This document shows, piece after piece, positions 44,139 through 52,544 of a stretch of DNA of 64,000 nt; position 1 is the stretch's first letter; each line of letters starts with the position of its first letter. Origin of the DNA: Vibrio cyclitrophicus (lineage in GTDB: Bacteria; Pseudomonadota; Gammaproteobacteria; Enterobacterales; Vibrionaceae); NCBI GenBank assembly GCA_023206055.1, contig CP065367.1, forward strand, positions 1,116,001 to 1,180,000. The letters run 5' to 3'. The translations under genes and the position numbers were made by a program. The notes under the pieces were generated by a model. It was not told the DNA's origin. It ran no database searches and was given only the letters and a program-made list of their open reading frames with translations.

Positions 44139-44172
44139 AGCCACGATGACTTCTCGCCATCGTGGCTTTTTG
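44139..44172 (+). terminator. Intrinsic terminator of the copper operon
   Basis: Perfect 10-bp stem AGCCACGATG/CATCGTGGCT followed by TTTTT. Confidence 0.92.
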
Positions 44173-44233
44173 CTAAACTGAGCTCGCTTTTTATTCAAAG
44201 CCTGACCACATTAATAACCAAGGAGAATAGAAG

Positions 44234-44281
44234 ATGATTGTAATGAAAACACTAAAACTGGCAGTAAAAGTAACGCGTTAA
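44234..44281 (+). CDS. Possible 15-residue leader peptide
   Basis: ATG-initiated frame of 15 codons (MIVMKTLKLAVKVTR) with a good Shine-Dalgarno (AAGGAGA, about 8 bases upstream) in the otherwise noncoding leader of rsgA. It is rich in Lys and Val. Its translation could influence the RNA structure just downstream. Coding status cannot be proven from one sequence. Confidence 0.4.
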   Translation: MIVMKTLKLAVKVTR

Positions 44282-44351
44282 TTTGTTTGGTTAAGCAAAC
44301 TTTAATCTCGAACGACCAACTTAAACCATCGACTGGCTACCGCACACTTTT

Positions 44352-44443
44352 ACCCGGTTTACTATTGATCTGTAAGTGATCAATACCTGCATGCTCAGCA
44401 ATGCATGACTAAATCCGGGGTCCTATCTATTTGAATTCGACCC
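44352..44443 (+). promoter_or_regulatory. Structured leader element with alternative helices (unassigned)
   Basis: An outer helix ACCCGGTTTA (44352-44361) pairs with TAAAtCCGGGgT (44410-44421). It encloses two hairpins, ATTGATC/GATCAAT (44364-44370 with 44378-44384) and TGCAT/ATGCA (44388-44392 with 44401-44405), making a three-way junction. GGGTC (44418-44422) can instead pair with GACCC (44439-44443), which excludes the outer helix. I do not recognise a known riboswitch class. Confidence 0.45.
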
Positions 44444-44528
44444 AAGCTCAAAACATTTTTGACGTCTCGATGCTTTTATCTCATCAACACTTTTTGATCT
44501 CCTCAACAAACTGAGATCTCACAAGATG

Positions 44529-44564
44529 TTAATGCTCTCATAAGACTTTAATGCACTCATAAGA
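44529..44564 (+). repeat. 17-bp direct repeat, 19-bp period, before rsgA
   Basis: TTAATGCTCTCATAAGA and TTAATGCACTCATAAGA (one mismatch), 32 bases upstream of the rsgA start. Could be paired protein sites or a slippage product. Confidence 0.8.
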
Positions 44565-44595
44565 AAAGAAAGCTCGCACGTCTGGGTAAATAAAC

Positions 44596-45657
44596 ATGAA
44601 TTCACAAAACGCATTTTCTCATCCAATGTCACTTCAACAACTTGGATGGCAACCTGTATTCCAACAACAACTGACACTCGAAGACTATGATCATTCCGTC
44701 ATTGCTCGTATCGTCGCACATCATTGCAGCCGCTATACACTAGCGTCAGAACAGGGCGAAATCGTTCTGCCTATCCATCAAAACCAACCCGCAATGACGG
44801 TTGGCGACTGGGTAATCTTGAGCTCTGAGCTTCAATTCGACCGTTTGCTAGAGCGTCAATCGCTCTTCAGCCGTAAAGCAGCGGGCAGTCGCGTCGCAGA
44901 ACAATATATTTCAGCCAATATCGACACCGTTTTTATCGTGGTCTCGTTAAACAATGACTTTAATCTGAGCCGCATCGAGCGTTATCTCGCACTCGCCAAT
45001 GAAGCTCAAGTTGAAGCCGTTATAGTACTGACTAAGAAAGACTTGTGTGACGACCACCAAGACAAAGTACAGCAAGTGCAAAGCTTAGATTCTATGCTGA
45101 TGATCGAAGCAGTGAACAGCCTTGACCAAGAATCAACTCAAGTATTGTCACCTTGGTGTAAAACAGGCAAAACCGTCGCTTTGATGGGCTCATCTGGTGT
45201 GGGCAAATCTACGCTAGTAAACTCATTGCTCGGTGAAACTCAGCAAGCGACGGGTGGCATTCGCGAAGACGACAGTAAAGGTCGTCATACAACCACATCA
45301 CGATCGCTCCACTTGCTAACATCGGGTGGTTTACTGCTCGATACTCCAGGAATGCGAGAGCTACAACTTGCTGACTGTGCTGAAGGCGTGAGTGAAACCT
45401 TTTCTGATGTCGAAGAGTTAGCCATGCATTGTCGTTTCTCTGATTGTCATCATGAATCCGAGCCGGGATGCAAGATACGCAAAGCCATTGAGGATGGTGA
45501 TTTGTCTGAAAGACGATTTACTAACTATCAAAAGTTATTGAGAGAGCAAGCCAGAAATGGCGCCTCATTGGCAGAGCAACGCGCGAACAGCAAACAACTT
45601 TCCAAGATGTACAAAACCGTACAGTCAGAAAGCCGAAACATAAAAAAAATCGACTGA
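44596..45657 (+). CDS. rsgA: Ribosome small-subunit-dependent GTPase RsgA (second copy type)
   Basis: A 353-residue circularly permuted GTPase that helps mature the 30S subunit. An N-terminal OB-fold (about 30-105) is followed by GTPase motifs in permuted order: G4 TKKD, G1 GSSGVGKST, G2/T region GRHTTTSR and G3 DTPGMREL. The C-terminal zinc site is C...C-H...C (HCRFSDCHHESEPGCKI). Vibrios usually have the housekeeping rsgA near psd on chromosome I, so this is probably a paralogue. It has an unusually long, structured leader. Confidence 0.93.
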   Translation: MNSQNAFSHPMSLQQLGWQPVFQQQLTLEDYDHSVIARIVAHHCSRYTLASEQGEIVLPIHQNQPAMTVGDWVILSSELQFDRLLERQSLFSRKAAGSRVAEQYISANIDTVFIVVSLNNDFNLSRIERYLALANEAQVEAVIVLTKKDLCDDHQDKVQQVQSLDSMLMIEAVNSLDQESTQVLSPWCKTGKTVALMGSSGVGKSTLVNSLLGETQQATGGIREDDSKGRHTTTSRSLHLLTSGGLLLDTPGMRELQLADCAEGVSETFSDVEELAMHCRFSDCHHESEPGCKIRKAIEDGDLSERRFTNYQKLLREQARNGASLAEQRANSKQLSKMYKTVQSESRNIKKID

Positions 45658-45700
45658 CTAAACCAATCAAGTTAATCACAATACGCTTTATTAAAACGAC

Positions 45701-45735
45701 GAAGCCCCACCGTGTTAAACACGTGGGGCTTTTTG
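45701..45735 (+). terminator. Intrinsic terminator of rsgA
   Basis: Long stem AGCCCCAC-CGTGTT / AACACG-TGGGGCT followed by a T-run. Confidence 0.92.
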
Positions 45736-46050
45736 TTTCAATTTGGTAGCAAAGCGACTATTTATGCACACAATGTTCTTACCTATGAGCATTTACATTT
45801 CTAAACTTACAGTGCATTAGGTCTAATAAATGTAGTTCCGCAGATTTATAGCCCAATCAAAATACAATTATTTAACATTTAGCTCTAAAAACACCACGTA
45901 GCGCAAACAATCACCCTAAAAGTAAACTATTCCTAGACACCCTCTAAGATCCCGCTAATATGACCGCCCATTCCACTAGTGTATAGTTGGATTTGGTACA
46001 ACTTTATAAAAGATACATCACTATAATAATTTAACAATTGCAGGTATTTT
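45736..46050. other. Intergenic, upstream of sstT
   Basis: AT-rich, about 315 bases; a -10-like TATAAT lies near 46023. No operator or coding sequence I can support. Confidence 0.5.
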
Positions 46051-47265
46051 ATGCAAAATCACAACATGCTCGCCCGCATCGCTCGTGGGAACCTTGTCCT
46101 ACAGATCCTTGCTGGTATTGTTTTCGGTGTCGTTCTCGCCATGGTTTCTCCTTCAGCAGCTCAAGACGCAGGCCTACTAGGTAGTCTGTTTGTTGGTGCT
46201 CTGAAAGCTGTTGCCCCAATTTTAGTATTCATTCTTGTTGCAGCTTCTATCGCAAACCAAAAGAAAGGTCAGCATACTCATATGCGTCCAATCATTGTGC
46301 TTTACCTGATTGGTACGTTCTCTGCTGCACTGACAGCTGTAGTACTGAGCTTCATGTTCCCAACCACTTTGACACTGGTTGCTGGCGCTGAAGGTGCTAA
46401 CCCTCCTCAAGGTATCGCGGAAGTTCTTCATACCCTTCTATTCAAGCTTGTAGATAACCCAGTTAGCGCGCTAATGAACGCGAACTACATCGGCATTCTT
46501 GCTTGGGCAATCGGTCTTGGTCTTGCACTGCACCACGCATCTGCAACAACCAAAGCGGTTTTCGAAGACCTCAGCCACAGTGTTTCACACATTGTTCGCT
46601 TCATTATCCGTCTTGCGCCATTTGGTATCTTTGGTCTTGTTTCAACGACATTCGCAACAACGGGCTTCGATGCTCTAGCAAGCTACGGTCAACTGCTAGC
46701 AGTTCTACTTAGCTCAATGCTGATCATTGCACTTGTGGTTAACCCACTGCTTGTATTTGCAAAAACAAAACAGAACCCATACCCACTTGTGCTGCAATGT
46801 ATTCGTGAATCTGGTGTAACGGCGTTCTTCACTCGTTCAAGTGCTGCAAACATCCCAGTGAACATGAACCTTTGTAAGAAGCTAAACCTAGACGAAGATA
46901 CTTACTCTGTATCTATTCCTCTAGGTGCAACGATCAACATGGCGGGTGCTGCAATCACTATCACTGTGTTAACACTTGCTGCTGTACACACAATGGGTAT
47001 TGAGATTGATATCTTCACTGCGATTCTACTAAGCCTTGTTGCTGCAATTTCAGCATGTGGCGCATCGGGTGTTGCTGGTGGTTCACTACTGCTTATCCCA
47101 CTAGCTTGTGGCCTATTCGGTATTTCTAACGATGTAGCGATGCAGGTTGTAGCGGTAGGTTTCATTATCGGTGTGATTCAAGATTCGGCTGAAACAGCAC
47201 TTAACAGCTCAACTGACGTAGTGTTCACTGCGGCTGTATGTATAGCTGAGCAAAACAAAGCTTAA
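46051..47265 (+). CDS. sstT: Sodium:serine/threonine symporter SstT
   Basis: A 404-residue inner-membrane transporter of the dicarboxylate/amino acid:cation symporter family. It has about eight helices plus re-entrant loops. The substrate-binding blocks are TAFFTRSSAANIPVNM (serine-rich hairpin 1), PLGATINMAGAAITITV and the second hairpin SACGASGVAGGSLLLIP. The sequence follows SstT throughout, rather than GltP or DctA. It imports serine and threonine with sodium. Single-gene unit with its own terminator. Confidence 0.96.
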   Translation: MQNHNMLARIARGNLVLQILAGIVFGVVLAMVSPSAAQDAGLLGSLFVGALKAVAPILVFILVAASIANQKKGQHTHMRPIIVLYLIGTFSAALTAVVLSFMFPTTLTLVAGAEGANPPQGIAEVLHTLLFKLVDNPVSALMNANYIGILAWAIGLGLALHHASATTKAVFEDLSHSVSHIVRFIIRLAPFGIFGLVSTTFATTGFDALASYGQLLAVLLSSMLIIALVVNPLLVFAKTKQNPYPLVLQCIRESGVTAFFTRSSAANIPVNMNLCKKLNLDEDTYSVSIPLGATINMAGAAITITVLTLAAVHTMGIEIDIFTAILLSLVAAISACGASGVAGGSLLLIPLACGLFGISNDVAMQVVAVGFIIGVIQDSAETALNSSTDVVFTAAVCIAEQNKA

Positions 47266-47280
47266 TAAGCTTTTGGTTTT

Positions 47281-47322
47281 AGTTCTTAGTTCTTAGTTCT
47301 TAGTTCTTAGTTCTTAGTTCTT
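47281..47322 (+). repeat. Heptanucleotide tandem repeat AGTTCTT, six perfect copies
   Basis: Six uninterrupted copies begin 15 bases after the sstT stop and end before the terminator hairpin. Noncoding; copy number is probably variable between strains. Confidence 0.95.
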
Positions 47323-47341
47323 AAAGCAAAAAGCACGCAAA

Positions 47342-47370
47342 TAAAAAGGGAAGCATCAGCTTCCCTTTTT
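47342..47370. terminator. Bidirectional intrinsic terminator
   Basis: Stem AAAGGGAAGC/GCTTCCCTTT with loop ATCA, A-run and T-run. It lies between sstT and the Sel1 gene. Confidence 0.92.
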
Positions 47371-47428
47371 GTTGTCTTGAGTTTCTCGATTAGAACTAAA
47401 ACGACCTATCAACCACAATGAGTGCAAC

Positions 47429-48649
47429 TTACTGGCTTCTATTCCAGTTAGACTCAACAGCAGACTGACTGAAATCTAGAGGGTCACTATTTGGTGTCGC
47501 TTGTCTCTCTGTTGAAGCTTGTTCGGTGTTAGGTTGCTGGCTGTAATCAACATTAGTATCTTGAGCATTCGGCGCTTGAGTCGCTATGTGGCTCTCATCT
47601 ACATTCAACTCATTACCTTCTTCATCGAGCACTTCTTTTACTTTCTTAGGAACAGGTATATTGCGTTTGTAGAGCTTGTTAAGCGCTTTAATGATTGAAT
47701 GCTTAGTGATTGCTTCTTGGGTCAGCTTAGTCATTATCGGTTTAGTTAGGGCCTGTAAGCCCACGACTGCATCCACACCAAGCTCCCCGCCTACTTTATC
47801 CCTCAAATGCTTGGCTTCTGAGTAACCAAAATGAGCCGATAGAAATAGCCAGATATAAGCAATGGCATTGCCGTGCTCGCCATGGTCGATCCAAGCCTCA
47901 CCCGCTCTAAACATCGCTTCTGCACTGTTCTTTTCTGCGGCCGTCTCAAACCAATAAACCGCCTCACCATGGTTAGGCTCGACACCAACACCGTTCAAAT
48001 AGCTCATACCGAGTTTGATCTTGCCGTCTAGGTTATTTTTTTCAGCTGCCTTGTGGTACCACTCAAACGAGCTTTCGGCGGAATAATCTGGGTTTTCTTT
48101 GTCTAGACACCAGTCACCGATAAACAGCATCGCTTCGGTATTACCACCAGCCGCTGACTCTTCAATATAGGTATAACCCTTAGGGATGTTTTTATCGGTT
48201 CCACGACCAAAGACGAGCGCTTTACCCATCTCGAATTTCGCTGATACGTCATTGTCTAAAGCAGAGATTGCCAGCTGCCAAAAGTTGGCTTTCTCTCTTA
48301 AAATCAGGTCTTCTTTACGCTTCATGCTTAGGCGCACAATACCGTACATGCCATTTATATTATCTAAATGCGCGGCTTTATCGTACCAATACAAAGCTTC
48401 CTTAATATTGTTACGTTCGGCCTCTTTCGCTAAATACAGAATCGACGGAACATGTCCAGTTTCTGCTTTGAAATGGCGCTCTTTTTGCTCTTGGATGCGC
48501 GCTTTTTCAATCGCTTTTCGGTAAGCGACCGCACGAGCTTTGCGTTCTTGTTCCAAGCGCTGCTTTCTTAGCGATAAAGAAATCAGCCACACAGCGACAA
48601 GTATTAACGAAAGAGCCGTCGCACCAATTGCGATTCCCATTGTACTCAT
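47429..48649 (-). CDS. Sel1-repeat protein with N-terminal membrane anchor
   Basis: A 406-residue protein. One membrane helix (about 4-26, MGIAIGATALSLILVAVWLI) precedes a charged coiled coil and about five or six Sel1-like repeats (for example AEKNNLDGKIKLGMSYLNGV and AVYWFETAAEKNSAEAMFRA). The C-terminal tail is acidic and Gln/Asn/Thr-rich, ending NWNRSQ. Sel1 proteins are scaffolds for protein-protein contacts; the specific role here is unknown. No link to the neighbouring ttr genes is evident. Confidence 0.85.
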   Translation of the reverse strand: MSTMGIAIGATALSLILVAVWLISLSLRKQRLEQERKARAVAYRKAIEKARIQEQKERHFKAETGHVPSILYLAKEAERNNIKEALYWYDKAAHLDNINGMYGIVRLSMKRKEDLILREKANFWQLAISALDNDVSAKFEMGKALVFGRGTDKNIPKGYTYIEESAAGGNTEAMLFIGDWCLDKENPDYSAESSFEWYHKAAEKNNLDGKIKLGMSYLNGVGVEPNHGEAVYWFETAAEKNSAEAMFRAGEAWIDHGEHGNAIAYIWLFLSAHFGYSEAKHLRDKVGGELGVDAVVGLQALTKPIMTKLTQEAITKHSIIKALNKLYKRNIPVPKKVKEVLDEEGNELNVDESHIATQAPNAQDTNVDYSQQPNTEQASTERQATPNSDPLDFSQSAVESNWNRSQ

Positions 48650-48945
48650 AAAATATTTAACCTAACTCGGCTGATACAAATCTCGGTGTCGAGGAGTCAT
48701 CAACCTATAGCGAATGTTTCGAATTACAGGGAAAAGCGCCGTTATTATAACGTTCTGCCCTAAAATGAACTCAGTTCAGTATCTCAGGAATACATAACGA
48801 TAAAAAGTCTACTTAGACCTATCCGTATGCATGCCATAAATGGTGTGATCTTGCTTCAATATCGATTACTTATGAAGACCACCTTTCATTAGAAAATCAC
48901 TAGTAAAGGGAATGATTTTCCACTCTTTATCTCTTACATTTATGG
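48650..48945. other. Intergenic between ttrR and the Sel1 gene
   Basis: Holds a stem GAAAATCA/TGATTTTC (48892-48920) that could end the ttrSR transcript, but it lacks a T-run. Otherwise nothing recognised. Confidence 0.45.
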
Positions 48946-49548
48946 TTAGGTAAGCTGCCCATAAATGTATGCCAACTCAGCGACCGTTTTCGCAGAAAAC
49001 TTCTTCATCAAACTCGCTCTGTGGACTTCCACAGTTCTCATTGCGATACATAATTCATCGGCAATTTTTTGGTTGCGTTTTCCGTCGATGATCTGCTTAA
49101 GAATGTCGATTTCGCGTTCAGTCAATGATGCATACGCTTGGCGATACACATTCATGTGTAAGTGCTTTTCGGAAGCCTCCAAACCTTGTTTGATTGCCTC
49201 AGCTAACTCATTGCCTTTCACTGGCTTTTGGAAGAAATTCACCGCGCCGGCTTGTAAAGCTTCTACCGCCATTGGCACGTCGCCATGCCCTGTCAAATAG
49301 ATCACCGACAGTGGGCTCTGCGCTTTCACCATTAACTCATGAACTTGTTGCCCTCTCATTTCAGGCATTCGGCTGTCTAACACCACGCAACCTGGCGCAC
49401 TCAAATCCACTGAATCCAGAAAGCTCGGGCCATCTTCATAGGCTGACACCGTAAAATCATGCTCTTCCAATAAGAACACCAATGAGTCACGCATCGACTC
49501 ATCGTCATCAACCACATAGACCGGCAACGTTTGATGAAGTTCAGACAT
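48946..49548 (-). CDS. ttrR: Tetrathionate response regulator TtrR (FixJ/NarL type)
   Basis: A 200-residue response regulator. The receiver domain (about 8-120) has the acidic pair VVDDDE, phospho-acceptor Asp in VVLDSRMPEM, Thr in YLTGHGD and Lys in FFQKPV. The LuxR-type DNA-binding domain (about 135-198) contains LTEREIDILKQIIDGKRNQK. It is 11 bases after ttrS with an AAGGA ribosome-binding site. It most likely binds the shared palindrome before ttrB and tsdB. Confidence 0.93.
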   Translation of the reverse strand: MSELHQTLPVYVVDDDESMRDSLVFLLEEHDFTVSAYEDGPSFLDSVDLSAPGCVVLDSRMPEMRGQQVHELMVKAQSPLSVIYLTGHGDVPMAVEALQAGAVNFFQKPVKGNELAEAIKQGLEASEKHLHMNVYRQAYASLTEREIDILKQIIDGKRNQKIADELCIAMRTVEVHRASLMKKFSAKTVAELAYIYGQLT

Positions 49549-49559
49549 AACAAGATTCC

Positions 49560-51449
49560 TTATGAATCATTTGAAAGAGAAAAAGGTAACGTCACTGCGA
49601 CGTGACAGCCGTGAGGAGTCAGTGATTTGATGGTCATTTGGCCGCTGTGGTCTTCAATCACGTCTTGGCAAATCGCAAGCCCTAAACCCAAACCGTTTTC
49701 TTTGCTACTCACAAAGGCTTGAGTGACTTGCTGCTCAGTAAAATCTAAGCCCGTACCGTTATCGATAACCGACAACATCATTTTATCCGGTTGATACTCG
49801 GTAATCACTTTAATTGTCGCAGGTTCACTGTTTTTGTTATCAATATCAGACGGAGCGCTTTGTTGGCGATGCTGTTGTGCATTACAGGCATCGGTCGCAT
49901 TATTGATCAGGTTTACAATCACTTGTTGTAGCCCCACCGAATCAACATGCATTTCAATAGGCTTACCAACGGCGTGGCGCTCAATGGTTATCTTGTGCTT
50001 CTGTAATCGGAATTGCAGTAGTTCAATGGTGTCTGTAAGCAACTGTTCTATATCGGTCTGAGACTTCTCTGATGAGCGTTTTTTGATCATGTTTCTCAAG
50101 CGCTGGATGATTGCGTCAGCACGATCCACTTGCGACTGGATCTTCTCAAATACAGGCTCTATGTCAGTCAGTGGTTTGTTCTTCGAAATCCGCAGTAAAC
50201 CACCTTCGCTGTAGTTACGAATGGCCGCCAAAGGCTGATTGATCTCGTGCGCCAAACTGCTTCCTAACTCACCAACTACTGCGATACGTTGAGAGTGCTC
50301 AAGTTGCTCACTCTTGCTTTTTAGCTTGTGCAATGTGGCTTCTAACTGTTTTTTGCTACGGCTGAATTTGTATTCCAACCAGAAGTGGTAAGCATTCAGT
50401 AACACCACAAGAATGAAGAACGCCCATGCCCATTGCTGATTGTACTTAAGCCAGATTAACGCTTCCTTCCACCATGGCTGTTGCAGTGGGTGCATGTCGA
50501 GCTGCTGATACAGCTTGTCGATGGAGAGCAGACTAGTTGGTGACGTCCAACCCGAAGCATTGGCCGCAATCGCTGGCGCACTGCTCTTTGGCATTGAAAA
50601 CAGCACCTGACTCATTTGTTTAGCCAGTGCTGAAGAGGCTCGTTCTGTTTTAGCAAACGACCAGTTGGAATACAGAGGTGTAGACACTTGGCACCGGAAG
50701 CCCTCTGGCGCTTGATTACCGATGATTCGATATTGCCCAGCCACCAACAAACCTTCGCTAATCATGTTTTCAACCAAGCAGGCAGGGACTACTGCCGCTT
50801 CAATGTGACCTTCTCGAAGTTGATACAGACTGGCATCAATCGGGAAGCCCAAGAAATGAGTATTAGAGAAAAAGTGATTGGGATTGAGTCCCTCTTGCAT
50901 GACTTGGTAACGCATAGTCAGGTAGCCGCCAAACGCATTTTCAGAAACCGCAGCAATTGGCTTTCCGCTCAGTTGTTCAAACGAGATATACGGTGACATT
51001 CTTCTGACCACCAATGCAGAACCTATACTGCGCGTGCTGCTTACACCTTGATCGTCGTAATTGTGACTAGTCATGGTTGCCATCCAAGAGAGCGCGTATT
51101 GACGCCCTAAGCGAACTGCTTGACCGGGATTCGTGACAACAAAATCGACCGTGACATCTTTCACCGCTTCCGCCATTTCTTCCAAATTAAAAGGCTTTAG
51201 AACAAAGTGCTTACCCGAAATGCGTTCAGACAACCAATCCATTGTTGGCTGCCAGCGTTGCTGCGCCGAAAGCTTACCTCGAGTCGCCAACACACCAACC
51301 TCGATAATTTGTTCGGGTTCATCTGTGTTTTGGCTTGTGCTTGTGCTTGGAGCTGCTATCGCTTGTTCAGATTGAGCAGCGACACACACACCTGCGGCTA
51401 GGCTCAACCAACAAAGGCTGACAAGGGTCATTAGTTTTTGAACGGTCAC
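49560..51449 (-). CDS. ttrS: Tetrathionate sensor histidine kinase TtrS
   Basis: A 629-residue membrane kinase. A signal/anchor is followed by a large periplasmic PhnD-like substrate-binding domain (about 45-310: EVGVLATRGKLSAQQRW, DFVVTNPGQAVRLGR), a membrane helix near 335-355 (QWAWAFFILVVLLNAYHFWL), a coiled coil, a phospho-acceptor helix ELGSSLAHEINQPLAAIR and an ATPase domain (N box NLINNATDA, G boxes DNGTGLDF and GLGLGLAIC). This is the TtrS layout. I choose GTG 51449 with GGAGAAAG upstream; a TTG at 51467 is also open. It is divergent from ttrB. Confidence 0.92.
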   Translation of the reverse strand: MTVQKLMTLVSLCWLSLAAGVCVAAQSEQAIAAPSTSTSQNTDEPEQIIEVGVLATRGKLSAQQRWQPTMDWLSERISGKHFVLKPFNLEEMAEAVKDVTVDFVVTNPGQAVRLGRQYALSWMATMTSHNYDDQGVSSTRSIGSALVVRRMSPYISFEQLSGKPIAAVSENAFGGYLTMRYQVMQEGLNPNHFFSNTHFLGFPIDASLYQLREGHIEAAVVPACLVENMISEGLLVAGQYRIIGNQAPEGFRCQVSTPLYSNWSFAKTERASSALAKQMSQVLFSMPKSSAPAIAANASGWTSPTSLLSIDKLYQQLDMHPLQQPWWKEALIWLKYNQQWAWAFFILVVLLNAYHFWLEYKFSRSKKQLEATLHKLKSKSEQLEHSQRIAVVGELGSSLAHEINQPLAAIRNYSEGGLLRISKNKPLTDIEPVFEKIQSQVDRADAIIQRLRNMIKKRSSEKSQTDIEQLLTDTIELLQFRLQKHKITIERHAVGKPIEMHVDSVGLQQVIVNLINNATDACNAQQHRQQSAPSDIDNKNSEPATIKVITEYQPDKMMLSVIDNGTGLDFTEQQVTQAFVSSKENGLGLGLAICQDVIEDHSGQMTIKSLTPHGCHVAVTLPFSLSNDS

Positions 51450-51597
51450 TGAAATCTCTTTCTCCAAACGGACTGTTTTCCAATTTATTCTGGCTTCATT
51501 TTAGGTTAGCGACATACTCCACACTGAGCTTATGCTTTAGGTCGCCTTAAATAATCCTCTGAAACAAAGCATAACAGCTAGATTGCTAAAACCGCAT

Positions 51598-51611
51598 TTG
51601 TTCTAGATCAA
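51598..51611. promoter_or_regulatory. FNR-like box upstream of ttrB
   Basis: TTGTT-CTAG-ATCAA matches TTGAT-N4-ATCAA at 9 of 10 positions, 97 bases before ttrB and 15 bases upstream of the TtrR-type palindrome. It fits anaerobic control of tetrathionate respiration. Confidence 0.65.
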
Positions 51612-51624
51612 CTTTAATCTGGGT

Positions 51625-51642
51625 ATGTGGAAATCCACAATA
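51625..51642. promoter_or_regulatory. Candidate TtrR operator before ttrBCA
   Basis: The 18-mer ATGTGGAAATCCACAATA contains the palindrome TGTGGA-AA-TCCACA. The identical 18-mer recurs at 57144-57161 before tsdB. It is centred 75 bases upstream of the ttrB start. Confidence 0.75.
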
Positions 51643-51707
51643 TCCCGTGTACGGCCAAAATCTGACAATGAGCCCAACAGAACGAATACCCATTTATAGG
51701 TACCAAT

Positions 51708-52544
51708 ATGGACTCATTGAAAAGACGGTTTCTCAGCCAATTCGGTAAAGTTTCCGCCGGTGCTGCGCTCATTCCCATTACCGGAATCAACACCGCAGTC
51801 GCGAGCACAGCCATTCGCAATAACAACCAACCTGACCGCAAAGGCGAAGTAGGTAAACGCTACGCAATGGCGATCGATTTACGCAAATGCGTTGGCTGTC
51901 AGGCATGTACTGTTGGCTGCAGCGTTGAAAACCAAGCGCCGATTGGCCAGTTCAGAACCACCGTAAAACAGTATGAAGTCTCCCTTGATGATGGCTCGAC
52001 GGCTCAACAAGAGGTGAAATCATTCATGTTGCCTCGCCTTTGCAATCACTGCGACGATGCTCCCTGCATCAAGGTTTGTCCTGTTCAAGCGACCTTCCAG
52101 CGTGAAGACGGCATTGTGATGGTGGATAACGAGCGCTGCGTAGCCTGTGCCTACTGTGTTCAAGCTTGCCCTTACGATGCTCGCTTCATCAATAACGACA
52201 CCCTTACCGCTGATAAATGTACCTTCTGTGCACACCGCCTTGAAGACGGCTTACTGCCCGCTTGTGTAGAAACTTGTGTCGGTGGCGCGCGTGTCATCGG
52301 TGACCTTAAAGATCCAAACAGCGAGATCAACCGTCTGCTTAATGAAAACCAAGACGACATCAAGGTGCTCAAGCCAGAGCAGAATACCAACCCCCATGTT
52401 TTCTATATCGGCATGAACGAGCGATTCGTTAGCCACATTGAAGGCCAACCTGCGATTTATGATCCAGCCTCCATCGATAACTCATCCTCTAGCAAACAAG
52501 AATTGGCAATCGCGACACAAGGCAAACAAGGAGAGACAGCATGA
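51708..52544 (+). CDS. ttrB: Tetrathionate reductase iron-sulfur subunit TtrB
   Basis: A 278-residue protein with a twin-arginine-like N-terminus (KRRFLSQFGK) and four Cys clusters for [4Fe-4S] centres: CVGCQACTVGC, CNHCDDAPCIKVC, CVACAYCVQAC and CTFCAHRLEDGLLPACVETC. It passes electrons from the TtrC quinol oxidase to TtrA. First gene of ttrBCA, overlapping ttrC by 4 bases (ATGA). The Shine-Dalgarno before ATG 51708 is weak. Confidence 0.93.
   Translation: MDSLKRRFLSQFGKVSAGAALIPITGINTAVASTAIRNNNQPDRKGEVGKRYAMAIDLRKCVGCQACTVGCSVENQAPIGQFRTTVKQYEVSLDDGSTAQQEVKSFMLPRLCNHCDDAPCIKVCPVQATFQREDGIVMVDNERCVACAYCVQACPYDARFINNDTLTADKCTFCAHRLEDGLLPACVETCVGGARVIGDLKDPNSEINRLLNENQDDIKVLKPEQNTNPHVFYIGMNERFVSHIEGQPAIYDPASIDNSSSSKQELAIATQGKQGETA

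Noticed and set aside
44410..44443. tRNA-like T-arm (GGGTC...GACCC with TTCGA)
   Set aside because: No acceptor stem, D-arm or anticodon arm can be drawn around it.
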